Source: Phallus indusiatus (Eukaryota; Basidiomycota; Agaricomycetes; Phallales; Phallaceae). Taken from it: a stretch of 64,000 bases of DNA. Shown here in pieces: positions 1 through 11,166 of the stretch; the first letter of the stretch is position 1; every line of letters starts with the position of its first letter. The stretch lies in assembly GCA_027605045.1 (NCBI GenBank), contig JAQFWX010000030.1, positions 62,001 through 126,000 on the forward strand, in the 5' to 3' direction. Position numbers and translations under genes: made by a program. The notes under the pieces were generated by a model. It ran no database searches. It saw only the letters and a list, made by a program, of their open reading frames with translations, and was not told the DNA's origin.

Positions 1-169
1 GAGTCTGAGCTTTGAGTGTTTTCGATGTCGGGGTTCGACTCCCCTTGGATGCGTTTTTTTTACATCGGTCGCTTTAGTCCTTACAGCTTTGTATAAGAGC
101 CTTGTAATTATTAGCGTAAACTTGAATTTATAAATTCATAAACCTAAATAAAGAATTTGTCATTGGAAT
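1..169 (+). repeat. Left terminal inverted repeat with tRNA-like 3' part
   Basis: The plus strand starts inside a tRNA-like sequence. A T-arm-like stem-loop with a TTCGA loop (about 30-44) is followed by a run of eight T (54-61), which could end a Pol III transcript. Homology to the right end continues to 169. The 5' half of the tRNA-like part, including any A box, lies outside the window. Confidence 0.7.
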
Positions 170-249
170 TTCGTACAGATGTGTTTCGAAATACAAGTCT
201 TCGTCAACACAAAAATTTCGGTTGTTGTATCAGCTTAAGAAAAAACTAG

Positions 250-1793
250 CTACAGTGTATTCTCGAATAAATCTATCATTCGACGCCAGACTGCCCATGC
301 GTTTTTAAGGGAAAGTCTGGGGCTTCCAACGTTAGTGAATAACGCTTCAAATAATGCATTTGAGGTTTCATCGCCAAAACGAAGATGTTCGTCGGCTGCG
401 AACTCCTGGATCAAATCATCAATAGTTGACATATCTGGTACCTTTATCAGCACGTTCGTGCCATGAAATTTCCTCGGATTGTGATAAAATTCGTGAGGGG
501 TTCCTCCACTGGGAAGAAGGATCCTTCTCTGTATTCTGATACGGTGTAATATCTGGCGTTCTCGCGCTCGATCCAACCGAGCTTGAACGACCTTTGCCCA
601 CAGCCAAGTTCCTAGCTCTCTGCCAAATAAATTTATAATTTCAAATAAACAAAAATAGACGTACTTGTGCAAGCGATTTCCGTCTCGGTAATCAACCTGA
701 ACTTGCCCCATTGTCCATGCGTCTAGAATATTTTTCAAATCCTTCTCCCATAATGGTCGCCATCCCCTCTCCCGCGTAATATTACGCACACTTCGTACAT
801 ATCGTACTGGTGGGATGATTTCAATGGAGAGTGAAGGAATAAAATTGGTTCTGGTAGTTTATTAATTCATTAATTTCATTCCGATTCGAAGTGTAACGCA
901 CCGAAGAACAGTTTGCATTATACCTACTTTACCATTCTCAGATCCTTTATCTCCGGTCAGTTGTAGTGGAACGCCTAATATAACAGGATCAAAATTAAAT
1001 GGATTAGCGTAAATTATATACTATTACCTTTCAATTCCTTCACCAAACGAAGGAATAATGCTACAGGAACCTCAGAGAGACGAGCATTTGGGACGGCCCA
1101 CAGTCCAAGCTCATAGCGCGAAAATTTGTCGCAAATACCCCAAACGTCAATCCCCATGGCGTCACGAAGCTTTTCGTGCCCGTCCATGCACCATTCCTCA
1201 TTTGGACCAGCGCTGAACAATGCCTTGCGTACAATTTTTTTGTGGCCATTTCGACGACGTCTGGCTTCTTCGGGGTCTCGAGCTCGTTGAAGAGCCTGAA
1301 TCAAAGGCCTATATGCACTTTAGAAAAATAGGTAGACAGTAATATATTGTAATACCTTGGTATATGGATCGATTCCAACTTAAGTTCCTCCTGAATTCGA
1401 CGAATTCCCCATTCGTTCAAAGGATCTTCGGTAGTAATCCTGAGAACTGCTTCAACCATTTGATTGATAGAAAGACGTGGACGATGTGCGTTTCGAATTT
1501 CGAATTTTTGCATCATCCTTTGGATACTACGCGTGCTTTAAAAATGTAAGCATTAAGTAAAGCCACTGGCAGAATGATACGCACCTTATGGCAATATGAT
1601 GCTCTTGGAATATTTTGGATGATAAGTCCTTCACTTTCACGTTCTGATCAAGGTAACGTTGAATGATCGGAACCCAGTGAGCAGCATTAGAAACTTATAG
1701 TTTGTTCAATGAATAAAAGAAAACCCGCGGAAGGATGGAATACTTACGGACAGCAGAGTGTTGATTAACACCGGTAGGATTGTGAGGAGGCAT
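250..1793 (-). CDS. DDE integrase / transposase (rve-like, agaricomycete type)
   Basis: Six short exons on the minus strand join into about 425 residues, from MPPHNPTGVNQ at 1793 to a TAG at 250. The catalytic region reads GPNEEWCMDGHEKL (first Asp), then LTGDKGSEN (second Asp), then RNITRERGWRPLW (candidate catalytic Glu). The C-terminal exon carries the family landmarks RRILLPSGGTP and VLIKVPDMSTIDDLI. The N-terminal part before the core is helical and lacks an obvious zinc finger. All exons are open, so the gene looks intact. It is the presumed mobilising enzyme of the surrounding element and lies just inside the left inverted repeat. The family is often annotated as integrase core domain protein in mushroom genomes; the assignment comes from recalled motifs, not a search. 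Confidence 0.8.
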
Positions 1794-2669
1794 TGGGAGA
1801 GAGTACGAACGAATTTTCCAACGAACGCTCACACTTCAGAAATGCAGTAATAAACGTAACATTCTCGAAAATTATCTAAAGATAAGGGAGATAAGGCGGA
1901 TGATCCAATATTAGCTCAAAAAATTCACGCGTACAGCGGACACGAGGCAGTAAACCCATCCACGCGAGCTATGATAATGACTCAGTTACAACTTCCGTGT
2001 CCGATGTACATTCGTACCTCCCAGTTTCTAAGACACATTTTCCATTTTCCTTCAAACTCCAATGAGCAATGATAAAATAGAGGAAGCAACAACGTCGATG
2101 AATATGACTCAGTGACTGACTGAATTTTACTAAGTCGAGTACACGAGTTATACCCTGCATGCACACGTGTACACTGTACAGTAATATACACACGATGCCC
2201 GATTTTATAGGCATATTATTTTGCGCAAGCCTGAAAGTGAGAGAAAAATTGAGAACAATAGGTTTATTACGACATGAAAAGTCCGTCAGAAAAACACTCA
2301 CACATGTAACGAGCCTGTTGTGCCTGCAAAACCCTGCATACACCTATGTAGTTGGATAAATGCTATGTTACCAGGTCACCGAACACAAAGGTTCGTCCGA
2401 AACTGGTATAATATAATGTGAGCGCAGAGGGATAATCAAAAACGTAAGTTAAAATGCGTATCTTTAGATAATTGGTTCTATTATTGCTAAACCCGACTCG
2501 GGTTACGTCTACTAGTACAGCTAGTACCACACTCGTTGTCCGCCAGAGACTCAAGTGCTGTAACGTGCTTAACGACTTAGAAAAAAAAAACCAAACCATT
2601 TTTTTGTATAAATAAGAGCCTTAGATGAGTGAATCAGAACAACGACATTTTTATCTTGTCTGTCTTGTC
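1794..2669. promoter_or_regulatory. Divergent intergenic region inside the element
   Basis: This 0.9-kb stretch separates the divergent integrase and kinase genes and must hold both promoters. A TATA-like TTTGTATAAATAAG lies at about 2602-2615, some 60 bp before the kinase start. I see no other gene; the open frames here lack protein-like composition. Confidence 0.3.
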
Positions 2670-5600
2670 ATGTCTGCATCACAGGCCACTGCACTTGCTC
2701 CTTCTCCAACTGTGACCGTTTGCTCATGCTGCGGGACGTCTTTTCGGCACCTTAATGGTGAAATATGTGGTATTTGCTCAAACGTTAACGCAGGCGGCAA
2801 AGGCGAAGGAAAGCAGTGTATTGAATGTGGAAGACTGTTTCCTCGTTTGAATACTGCTATCTGCGGCTATTGCATTCAACAGGGTTACGGTACGCCGCCA
2901 CTATTTCATTGGTTAAATGTCTAATATTTCATTCTTTGTGTAGGAGCACCTCCTTCCAGTATGGTACAGCAATTGCGCCATGTTATGCGAGACCTAGACC
3001 CACCCGGCACTCCTGCCCAGTCTCAGTCTTCGTCTCAGTCTTTATCAGGTCTGTTATTTCGCGACGGCATTATTCTTATGTTTACTATTTATTAGGCAAT
3101 GCTCTAATCGATCATACCAAGGACAAAATGAGAGAGCCGGTCAATACACGTGTGGACAGGCCGGATCTTCACCGTTTTGTGTCTTCAGTCAGTCCAAACA
3201 CTCCCTTTGACACAACGGTACGTTCAATAACTGTTACTGTGACTTTGAACACACTAATTAAACTCATAGGAAACAAATGCTTCCAACAACATAATCTTGG
3301 CGCTGAAGGAATCCTTCTTGTCTGCACGTCAAGCTGTTAACGATCCCGAAGCTTTGCAAAGACCGAAGGTACCGGCGACAACTAAAGTAAGTGGGAAAAG
3401 ACCGGCTCAAATTACAGTCTCAGTGAGTGAATACTTTTGACGCTATAATCTATTTATTGAATTTCTTGTTCAGTTAGATCGTATTATAATCCACGCGGGT
3501 ACAAAGACCGAAGGTCTTTTTATCGCGCCCCGTACAGCACCATACTCTAGCGAGAAACTTTGGAGCGACATTGTAGCCACGTTTAGGGGAGTCGTCAAAC
3601 GGGAAATTCAGGAGCGTCATCATTTCGACGTGAATGAGTGAGTGGCATAAACGTTATATTTTAAATTCCAACTAACTATTATATAGAAATCAAATTGATA
3701 TATGCAACTTAAAGGGTACTAGTCTGTCGTTCTATCTTGATGAATGGACAACAAGTTCTGTGGGTTCTCTCTGGTCGCGCATTACTGAACCATCCCGAAG
3801 GGATACCTTCGTTACGCGAACCGAATTTCAGAAGAATCAACCGACGATGCACTGTGCTGCCATAGCTCCATTATCAGAAGCGCAGGCTCACGAATTACAA
3901 CTTCGACGGAAAGAGGCCAGGGAAACCGCCCGGAGTGTTGTTCGTGCACAATCAGCTCATTCTTCAAGCACAGATACCCAACTGCTGAGTGGTATGTTTT
4001 TTTCATCTAATTTTGAGTTTAATATTGACATAATTGCAGTACTTCCGACGATGACATCTACACTTTATGTTACGCAGCCTGTACAGTCGAATAGAGTGGT
4101 AGTCGAGCGATTGGATATATTTCTGGGCTCTGACTCCAAGCTGAGCACTGAAATTGAGTCGACGCTAATTACTCTCCACATTAGCGAAGAGCCCCAAGAA
4201 TCAGGGACCACTAAGAAAATGTATCGTGTGAGTGATTTTGCTTCAGTCTTTTAATATAATTCTCAGATCATTATATATCAGGCTACATTGGGGAAGGAAG
4301 TTTTCGCTGCAAAATGTTTTTACAACTTGGGAAAAGCTGAGAAAACGATTTCAAATGCTGACAATCAGCGTCATCTCGAGAACGAGCTTTCCCGGCATGT
4401 CATTGCCACTAATATTGGGAAAGAATTTCTGCAGTATGCGCACCGATGTGGGGTTCCTGTCGCAAGTACGTACCCGTGTTCCAGTTGAGAAGATTCCTAA
4501 CTATTTTTACGAAGATTTTACGTTTTCCGAAAGCTGGATCGCCGTAGTCCAAAAAGGTGAATTACCGGGATGGAGTTATTTGATGGCCCCCATGTTATCT
4601 TCACCAGACGTGGTGAAGTTCTCGGGAACTATGGTTGCAGGATCCAACGATTCCATTCCCGGACAGACAATGGACGCATTTGCACATTTCTCACTGATAT
4701 ATACGAAGGAACAGCTAGTACTTTCCGACATACAAGGTACGGGTCGATTAGCATATATGTATTGATCAGAACCAGTACTTAAATCACACAGGCATTTTGA
4801 CTCCTCAATTTCGCGATGGTTTCCGTATGTCTGATCTACTCACTTTGTTTGATTTAATGACGCACACGTAAATCTGGTATTTTTATTTATATTGCGCGAG
4901 ATTTACTTGAATCAACAGGTCTGAGGGGAAATCTGGTTTGGGAGATCACGGCGAGAAGGGGATTTCAGAATTCAAAAGACAGCATAAATGTAATTCGTTG
5001 TGTAAAAGCCTCAAATTTCTCGATTTGGGTACCAAAACGAGTAACACCAAAACGAGTATCAAACGTTCTAGAGAAGCTTACACATCGATTCGTACAACTG
5101 GAATGGAAGAACTCATGCGTCCTCCCTCCACCACCGTCTCATCCGGCAAACGGTCCCGAAGACAAAGTCTCACCAGCGTCGTGGCTAACGAAGAAATATA
5201 TCAATGCGAAATTACAGCGTGGGGAAGACGGTTGGACGAAGATGGTCGGCCCGTTGAGGGTGAAATGATTCCCAAGAGAGGGGAAGAGGTAACGGGTAAT
5301 CTTAGAATATCCCTTGATCAAGGGGAACTTTACAATATGAATCGCTCAAAATATTGGAAGGTAAGAGAAATTTATACTAATATTTTCATTGCTAATTCGA
5401 TTTCTAGGCGACCTTATCCGAGAAAGATGCAGCAGACGCATATATTTCGCATATCGCAATAGCCCCGGTGACTACCTCTATTATAGGGGAATTGGGCCGC
5501 TTTCATGCTCTCCAATCACTATACGAAGAGTTTGAATCGCTAGCGCAGTCTCAAAAAGTCGATATTATCAGTGAGTAACCTTGTAACTAAAGATTGACTT

Positions 5601-6146
5601 TTGATGCACGTTTTTTTTGTAGGCCTCTACTTCGATTATAGGCTTATCCGTGTTAAATCCGAAAATAATCACCAGAAAGAATGGCTTTGCGCCCAAGTAC
5701 CCGCCTTTTCTCAAGTGTTTTACGCCGATTTCGATAAGGAGCCAATAAATACACTGACTAACGATACACTTCATGCCTTCTCGCACTTTTCATATGAACG
5801 TTATGAAAAAGACTTGGTCCACACGTCATGGGCTTGTAAGTTCAATATTTTTGCATGGTGAATGAACTCATTTTCAATACGTATAGATATGAATACGGCC
5901 AGCGAACATGCACGGATCATAGCGGCGACGACACATGAGTAGGAAAATTTTATTCAAAAATTTGCAAAGCATTAACATTGTTTCCTCAGTGATCGTGAGA
6001 TAACCCGTGAGGACGAAGAAAGTCTGGCTCCCACTGTTGTATACTTCGCGCATAATTTAAACGCGGCGGGTATAAGAGTTTGGGAAAAACAGCACAAATG
6101 TTCAAAGATTTGTACCACCCTTAAGTTTGAAACCATTTTTGAGTAA
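2670..6146 (+). CDS. Zinc-ribbon protein with tandem alpha-type protein kinase domains (second degenerate)
   Basis: About thirteen short introns are removed to give roughly 900 residues. The N-terminus has two zinc-ribbon-like modules (CSCCG...CGIC and CIECG...CGYC). A serine-rich linker follows. Alpha-kinase domain 1 (about 4280-5020) has FAAKCFYNLGKAEK with the likely ATP-binding lysine, MDAFAHFSLIYTKEQLVLSDIQG, LTLFDLMTHT, and a C-terminal GDHGEKGISEFKRQHKCN with the HKCxxxC zinc ligands of the family. A second, shorter copy starts near 5406 (ATLSEKDAADAYISHIAIAP), keeps DTLHAFSHFSYERYEKDLV and ends in EKQHKCSKICTTLKFE just before the stop at 6144-6146. In copy 2 the lysine position is lost and the catalytic middle is shortened, so it is probably a pseudokinase. 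A second possible ATG lies in frame at 2625. The gene sits inside the inverted repeats, downstream and divergent from the integrase. Confidence 0.75.
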
Positions 6147-6267
6147 CCCCTGTCTTTATTAACGTTACATAGAGGGATCGGCTTCAACAGTATCCAGCTA
6201 TAGTTAAACTAGATAATACGTTCTTCAACAGAACCAAAGAAGTATTTACAAAGCGAAAGCAATAGAT

Positions 6268-6461
6268 ATTCCAATGACAAATTCTTTATATAGATTTATA
6301 AATTTGTAAATTTCAGTTCACGCTCATAATTACAAGGCTCTTATATAGGGTTGTGGGGGCTTGAGCGGCCGATATAAAAAAAAAATCACCAGAGGGAATC
6401 GAACCCTAACACCAACGGACGCAGAGCTCAAACTCATAAACCACTAGGCCATCATGGCACT
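6268..6461 (-). repeat. Right terminal inverted repeat
   Basis: This is the inverted counterpart of bases 1-169 and extends further out because the whole tRNA-like module is present here. It begins 122 bp after the stop codon of the alpha-kinase gene. An A-rich stretch at 6376-6385 (T-run on the minus strand) separates the tRNA-like module from the inner part, as at the left end. Confidence 0.7.
6386..6460 (-). ncRNA. tRNA-like Pol III unit in the transposon terminus
   Basis: On the minus strand TGGCCTAGTGG fits the A-box consensus and GGTTCGATTCC fits the B-box consensus exactly, with about 35 nt between them. Ten T follow at once (6385 down to 6376), as expected of a Pol III terminator. 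The D stem, anticodon stem and acceptor stem do not pair properly, so this is unlikely to be a working tRNA gene. It is better read as a tRNA-derived promoter or short RNA. Transcription would run into the element; the left end carries the same arrangement. Confidence 0.5.
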
Positions 6462-8058
6462 TACTACTAGCTATATATCCAAAAATATAAAGGCATTTCG
6501 GTAATTCCTAGCGGTAGTGGAGGCACTATAATCAAGCTCAGCCAACTAAAAATACACGGGCGGCATCGGGCATCGCGGATCAAATATCAAATATCAAGAA
6601 TTGAAGCTGGCGCGTTAGGGACACCGTATCCGTTCCGGCCCATTTGCTCCGGCAGAGGTCAGACGAGTCCATCCGGTGAAGGGCGAAGATCATCTGGGAT
6701 CGTATGCCCAGGGCCGAGAGTCTGCAATCTGCAATATGGACGTGGAGCGACGTTCTCCGATCAATCGATGACCAATCACAGGATACATACTGGCCTATGC
6801 GTCAAGAAATATTTTTGTTTTTAATAAAGTCGGCGTAATTTCAGCTCAAAGGAGACGAGACCACCTGGACAACTCACAAAAGTGACGACCTCCGTTCATC
6901 TCATTTGTAAAATGATTGTGGTATAGTCATCTATTGCATGTAAAACGACGGTCCGACGTGCGGACCTAGGTAAATACGCACCTCCTTCTCACGAACCCTG
7001 CTATTTCTTTGACGGCTTCTGCTCAAACGTTCTCGAGGTGATGTCATTTAAATGTCAGCAAATAGCATAGATGCGGATGGGTATTTTTATTTTGACGGTG
7101 TAAGATAAAATTAGTGTCATTTGCATATGGCCCGTCTTTTGTTGTTGTTACAGATTCAAATGATACACAAACAAGCAATAAGTGTGAGAATTTTAGAACT
7201 AGGAACATCACTTTTGATAAATATATACCAGAACATCATGTCTATAACCACAAGTGTATCAGTAGCACTGGGAGTGCAGCCGTAATTACAATTAAATAAC
7301 TAATACATGTACATACACGATGTACATAATGATTCCAAAACTCATGCGTACATAAGTCGTAGCTAGAATCTTTATGTGATGTCACCTAGTAATTTAGGTT
7401 TTATTTTCAGCTAGCCGCAGAACTGCGGCGGGGCTCCGATCCCCACTGGTCAAGTCTATACATAAATGTGCTCACTGTGGTTTGAGGCGGCAAACCACTT
7501 TAAGCTCAAGTCACAGGTGTTCAGAGATAGGAGATGGAGAACGAAGGTTCCCCAAGGAATCTTGGTACATGCAATTTGCGACTTTGCCTACTAGTACTAC
7601 ATATATGCGCAACGCGGCTTGACAGCGTTTCACTATCTTATTGTTCCGACAAATACGCTGTAAAGCGAAGATTAATTTTGAAAGCTATGTATATAAATAC
7701 TCGCAATAAATTTTAAATAGACACCTTTTCTCGCCATATCCCCCGAGTCCCGGCACCACATTACAACTTGAAGATGATAATCGCGAAAGATATATATATA
7801 TATCGAGAATCGGGGTGGGCATACAAAAAAAAAATTGTGTAATATTTCACCCTTGATAGTACATGTGTTATTTTTATTGTAATTCGGGCTTTTCATGGTT
7901 GCCTTTTCCAGTTCATTGTTGAGAATTCACATTTGAAACAATTTCATATGACGGGAATACCCGAATTTTTACCCTCACTTTCGATTTGACTAAATCGGAC
8001 TATGATACAACATCTCAACGCAAATACATGAAGAATCAGGTTACCCTCGAAGAAAATC
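6462..8058. other. Intergenic, no gene recognised
   Basis: No supported gene. It holds AT-rich sequence, an ATATAT run near 7793-7803 and two adjacent GC-rich hairpins at 7414-7444: a 7-bp stem with a two-base loop, followed by a GGGG/CCCC stem. Open frames here are short and without family features. Confidence 0.4.
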
Positions 8059-8589
8059 TCAGTTGCAAGATCTGCCACCACGGTTGCCGCAACCTTGCTG
8101 TAGTTCAATACGTCAGTATCTACTAGGTTATTACCGTCAGCTTTTGCATTGGCTTACAGGATCCACGGTCGCCGTGACAGACGAATCCACTGTAGACTAG
8201 AAAATAGTTCAGCTCGTAAATTTTTATACACATTATGTGATGAAACATACAGTGGCTTTAAAAAGTCGCGTAAGTCGTGAATCGAGGATCAAGAAGACTT
8301 CTTTCATAATGGAGATACTCACCAATCGCATCGACTGGGGTGGGTATTACGCTGTTGCAAGACCTACCCCCTCGATTTCCACAGCCGTCGGACTGTGTCT
8401 GTGTTGCGTAAGTCAAGAATATTGTGTTACCTAGCGTTGAAACTCACAGGTTCTAATGATTATGGGTTATGTTCTAGCTTACTTCCTTCTGAAGATCAGG
8501 TATAACTCACCAGATTGAGGGAGAGCATTGGCGACGGCAATAGAGGTACCGAAAGCAATGAAGGTTACAACAAAAGTGTAGAAGCGCAT
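8059..8589 (-). CDS. Small secreted cysteine-rich protein with repeated CGNRGGRSC modules
   Basis: The minus-strand start at 8589 gives a clear signal peptide (MRFYTFVVTFIAFGTSIAVA, then NALPQSG). Three downstream exons each hold one short C-x(6-7)-C module: DGCGNRGGRSCN, FVCHGDRGSC and CGNRGGRSCN followed by TGA at 8059-8061. The module repeats almost exactly in the first and last of these exons, and splice phases agree if introns start at GTGAGT, GTGAGT and GTAAGC. The mature peptide would be only about 60-70 residues. No known effector or toxin family is recognised. The first intron's acceptor is uncertain; the conserved module is the main evidence for a real gene. Confidence 0.5.
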
Positions 8590-11166
8590 GGTGTATTTGG
8601 GGGGGGGTTTAGGAGTATAATGAAATATCACGAGCTCGAGTAGAGAAGAAACTGTAGTGAGTTCCTGTGGAATTAATGGCAAATATTGTCGCCTTTTTAT
8701 ATGCATTCGTAGGGCCCTCGGAGTGGCATGAACAACCAGTGATTATGATGTAAACTTTTCAGTAACCGTATGAGAGTGAATATTCAGATTAAGCTAATGC
8801 AAAGCAGGGTTATACCGTATACATCCGGTTTTTTTTTTACAAAGAGAGAAATATTTTTCAAACCTGAAGGGTCCGAACCTACCCGACCAGAATGAATGCA
8901 GTTCATTAGCTCCAAATGATTCCGTAATGCGTTAAGTGCCTGAAGGCTTTCAAAACGAGGCCGTAATGTAGCAACGTACAATACAACATCTCCAGCCTCA
9001 GCTCGAAATAATCGACGGTCGAAAAGTACCTTAGGTAACTTGTGCGTGTCATTTGTTAATGCTAGTCCTTCATATGTCATTATGTAAAATCAGGTTCCCC
9101 TACCTAACTGAGTAGATTTTATTATTGGCCCGAGATTTAAAAATTTGCTAGTATAAGCCGGTGGGAAACAGCGAGAAACGAATGTCTTCCCCGATCCGAG
9201 AAATCTCAATCATTCAGGATCGTTTGAGTCTATTTGAGTCTGAATTGTATAGCGTTTCGAAAATCACGGATATTCAACCGGTTACTACCACCCGAATAAG
9301 TAAATTAAGCCTGAAGGTTCTCACCAGGAAACTGACTGTTTAAGAAGAGACATTTTCCCAGTATCCTATTTCAACCAATGGTAACGAGCCCGAAATCGTG
9401 TTCAAAATTCACCTCAAAGAGTAATACACCGATGAGTAACCGCACGAGACGTTGCCTGACGTTGCTGATTCATGAACACGAGCCCGTGAATTCTCACCAA
9501 GAGTATATAGGGTAATTCACTCCTAACATCCCCATCCCATATCGTTGTTCTAAAAGGGAGCTGGTTCCGAGGCTACCCTAGCTCAGCAAGCGAAACATGG
9601 TCCGTTTGAATCAACTCCGCGGCTGTCTTTTTTTTTTCAATCGACGTATCTGAGCCCAGTTACGGTGAGAGAAATGAGGTTGTGCCTGGGCCTCAGGCTA
9701 GCACAGGTCTTCGCCGATTAGACCATAATTTAAACACTAACTCCTTAGCGAACTTCTAGGATACTTCAAGCTCGAATGTCAAACCATCTGCGAGACAACG
9801 ACATTACTTCGGTATCGGTTTCCGCTATTTATCATCAGAAACAATTGCTCCAGTAAATAAATCAAATGAAAAGTACCAGTATTTCTTCCCAAATTCATCC
9901 ATTATTAGTAGCCGAGACCCCCCGGGGAAGATAATACTAGATACTTCACTATCATTGACACACAAAATTTCTTTCGTCATGAACAATACACGGCAAAAGC
10001 ATATTTACGATGTGACTGCCAAGCTTGCAAAGTAAACCCTCTTAATCCTCGAATATGTTTACTCGATATATACACGGGAGATGAATGGATATGGTAATAA
10101 TCTTTATGTAAAGGTACGAAATGTATTTTCACTATTTCATCTTACCCTTCAGGTTTACTATTGGTAAAGAGTTGGTAAAGAGTTGGAATGGCTTGACTAT
10201 TTCGTTTTGTAGAAGCCATCATTTGCAGAAGCCATCAGGAAAAGATTAAATACGTACCTCTTGAGGCATGATTTCATGTCTCCCGGCGATGAAGCGCTAG
10301 ATAGCAAATGAAAATCCAAGAAGCTATTCCCAATGTCGCCATAGTCAAATACATATCAGAGTATCCTGTGCTTCGCCTATCATTACCGGGTTGCACGGCA
10401 TCGGCGAGGTGCAAAAGAACGGTTAATATGTCTAATAGCCCCTTATTATGCCTCTCTTCCTAGCTCATTTCAAAACCCACCGCATACAACAAGGAAGTCG
10501 ACTTCAGTGTTTGTTGTGGAAATATGGTTGTATCATAATATACCTGTACCACTGCAACAGATCACTGACAATTCGATGGCCTTACTTCCGACCCTTATCG
10601 CAGCATCCGAGCTTGGCAGTTAACTTGGCAGTCAACGTGTCGCTGCCCTGATGTCAAATTTCCCTGGTTGAGAATGATTGAAATGCTATCCTTCGTTCGA
10701 ACAACATGAAAGGAAAGAATCTCCTATTGTGATCCGAACTGGCAGTTTCAATTATTTCCTTATCCTGATTGCTCCCGGAATATTTGACATACATATTGTG
10801 AATTGTATAAATATAGACCCCTCTTATACAACAACTGGTCCTACTAGTACGACTTTTATTCCACCGCTACTGCTATCGATTGTTTCTGTTTTTTACTAGT
10901 ACTATTTTACTTCTCATCCTTCAATCCAACGCTCGAGCCCGTTACTATGTTAGTATCCACCAAAATGACTTCAAAATGATTTAAGGAGCAGAAGCGAAGA
11001 GTATCTAATAATCTGTTACATAAGGAGAACATCTGTATACATCGATTCAACGCAGTGGATAACATATGAAGTTGCACGTCACGTATGTCTCGTTTCTTTG
11101 TTTGTTGTACAGGAAAAAGTAAAAGATGCGATATTTGTTAATTGATTTCAGGATGAATGGGGTGAT
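8590..11166. other. Intergenic, no gene recognised
   Basis: About 2.6 kb without a supported gene. The longest frame is a 98-codon minus-strand ORF (8784-9080) with an even amino-acid mix but no recognisable motif; it could be a fragment of an old mobile element. Confidence 0.4.

Larger units (their letters stand above)
1..6461. mobile_element. TIR-bounded DNA element carrying a DDE integrase and an alpha-kinase cargo gene
   Basis: Bases 1-169 and the reverse complement of 6268-6435 are homologous along their whole length, roughly three quarters identical by eye. Exact blocks include 92-111 against 6326-6345 (20 nt) and 148-169 against 6268-6289 (22 nt). Between these inverted ends lie a minus-strand integrase gene (250-1793) and a plus-strand alpha-kinase gene (2670-6146), divergently arranged. 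The left end runs off the window, so the outer boundary and target-site duplication cannot be read. Inferred: a cut-and-paste-type element mobilised by the integrase, with the kinase as cargo. Alternative: two inverted copies of a shorter repeat that happen to flank unrelated genes. Confidence 0.7.

Noticed and set aside
6386..6460. A functional tRNA gene on the minus strand
   Set aside because: A and B boxes are perfect, but the acceptor has mismatches at both ends and no D stem or anticodon stem-loop can be formed.
8784..9080. Possible small protein gene (98 codons, minus)
   Set aside because: No signal peptide, motif, or splice-consistent extension; kept only as a remark in the intergenic entry.
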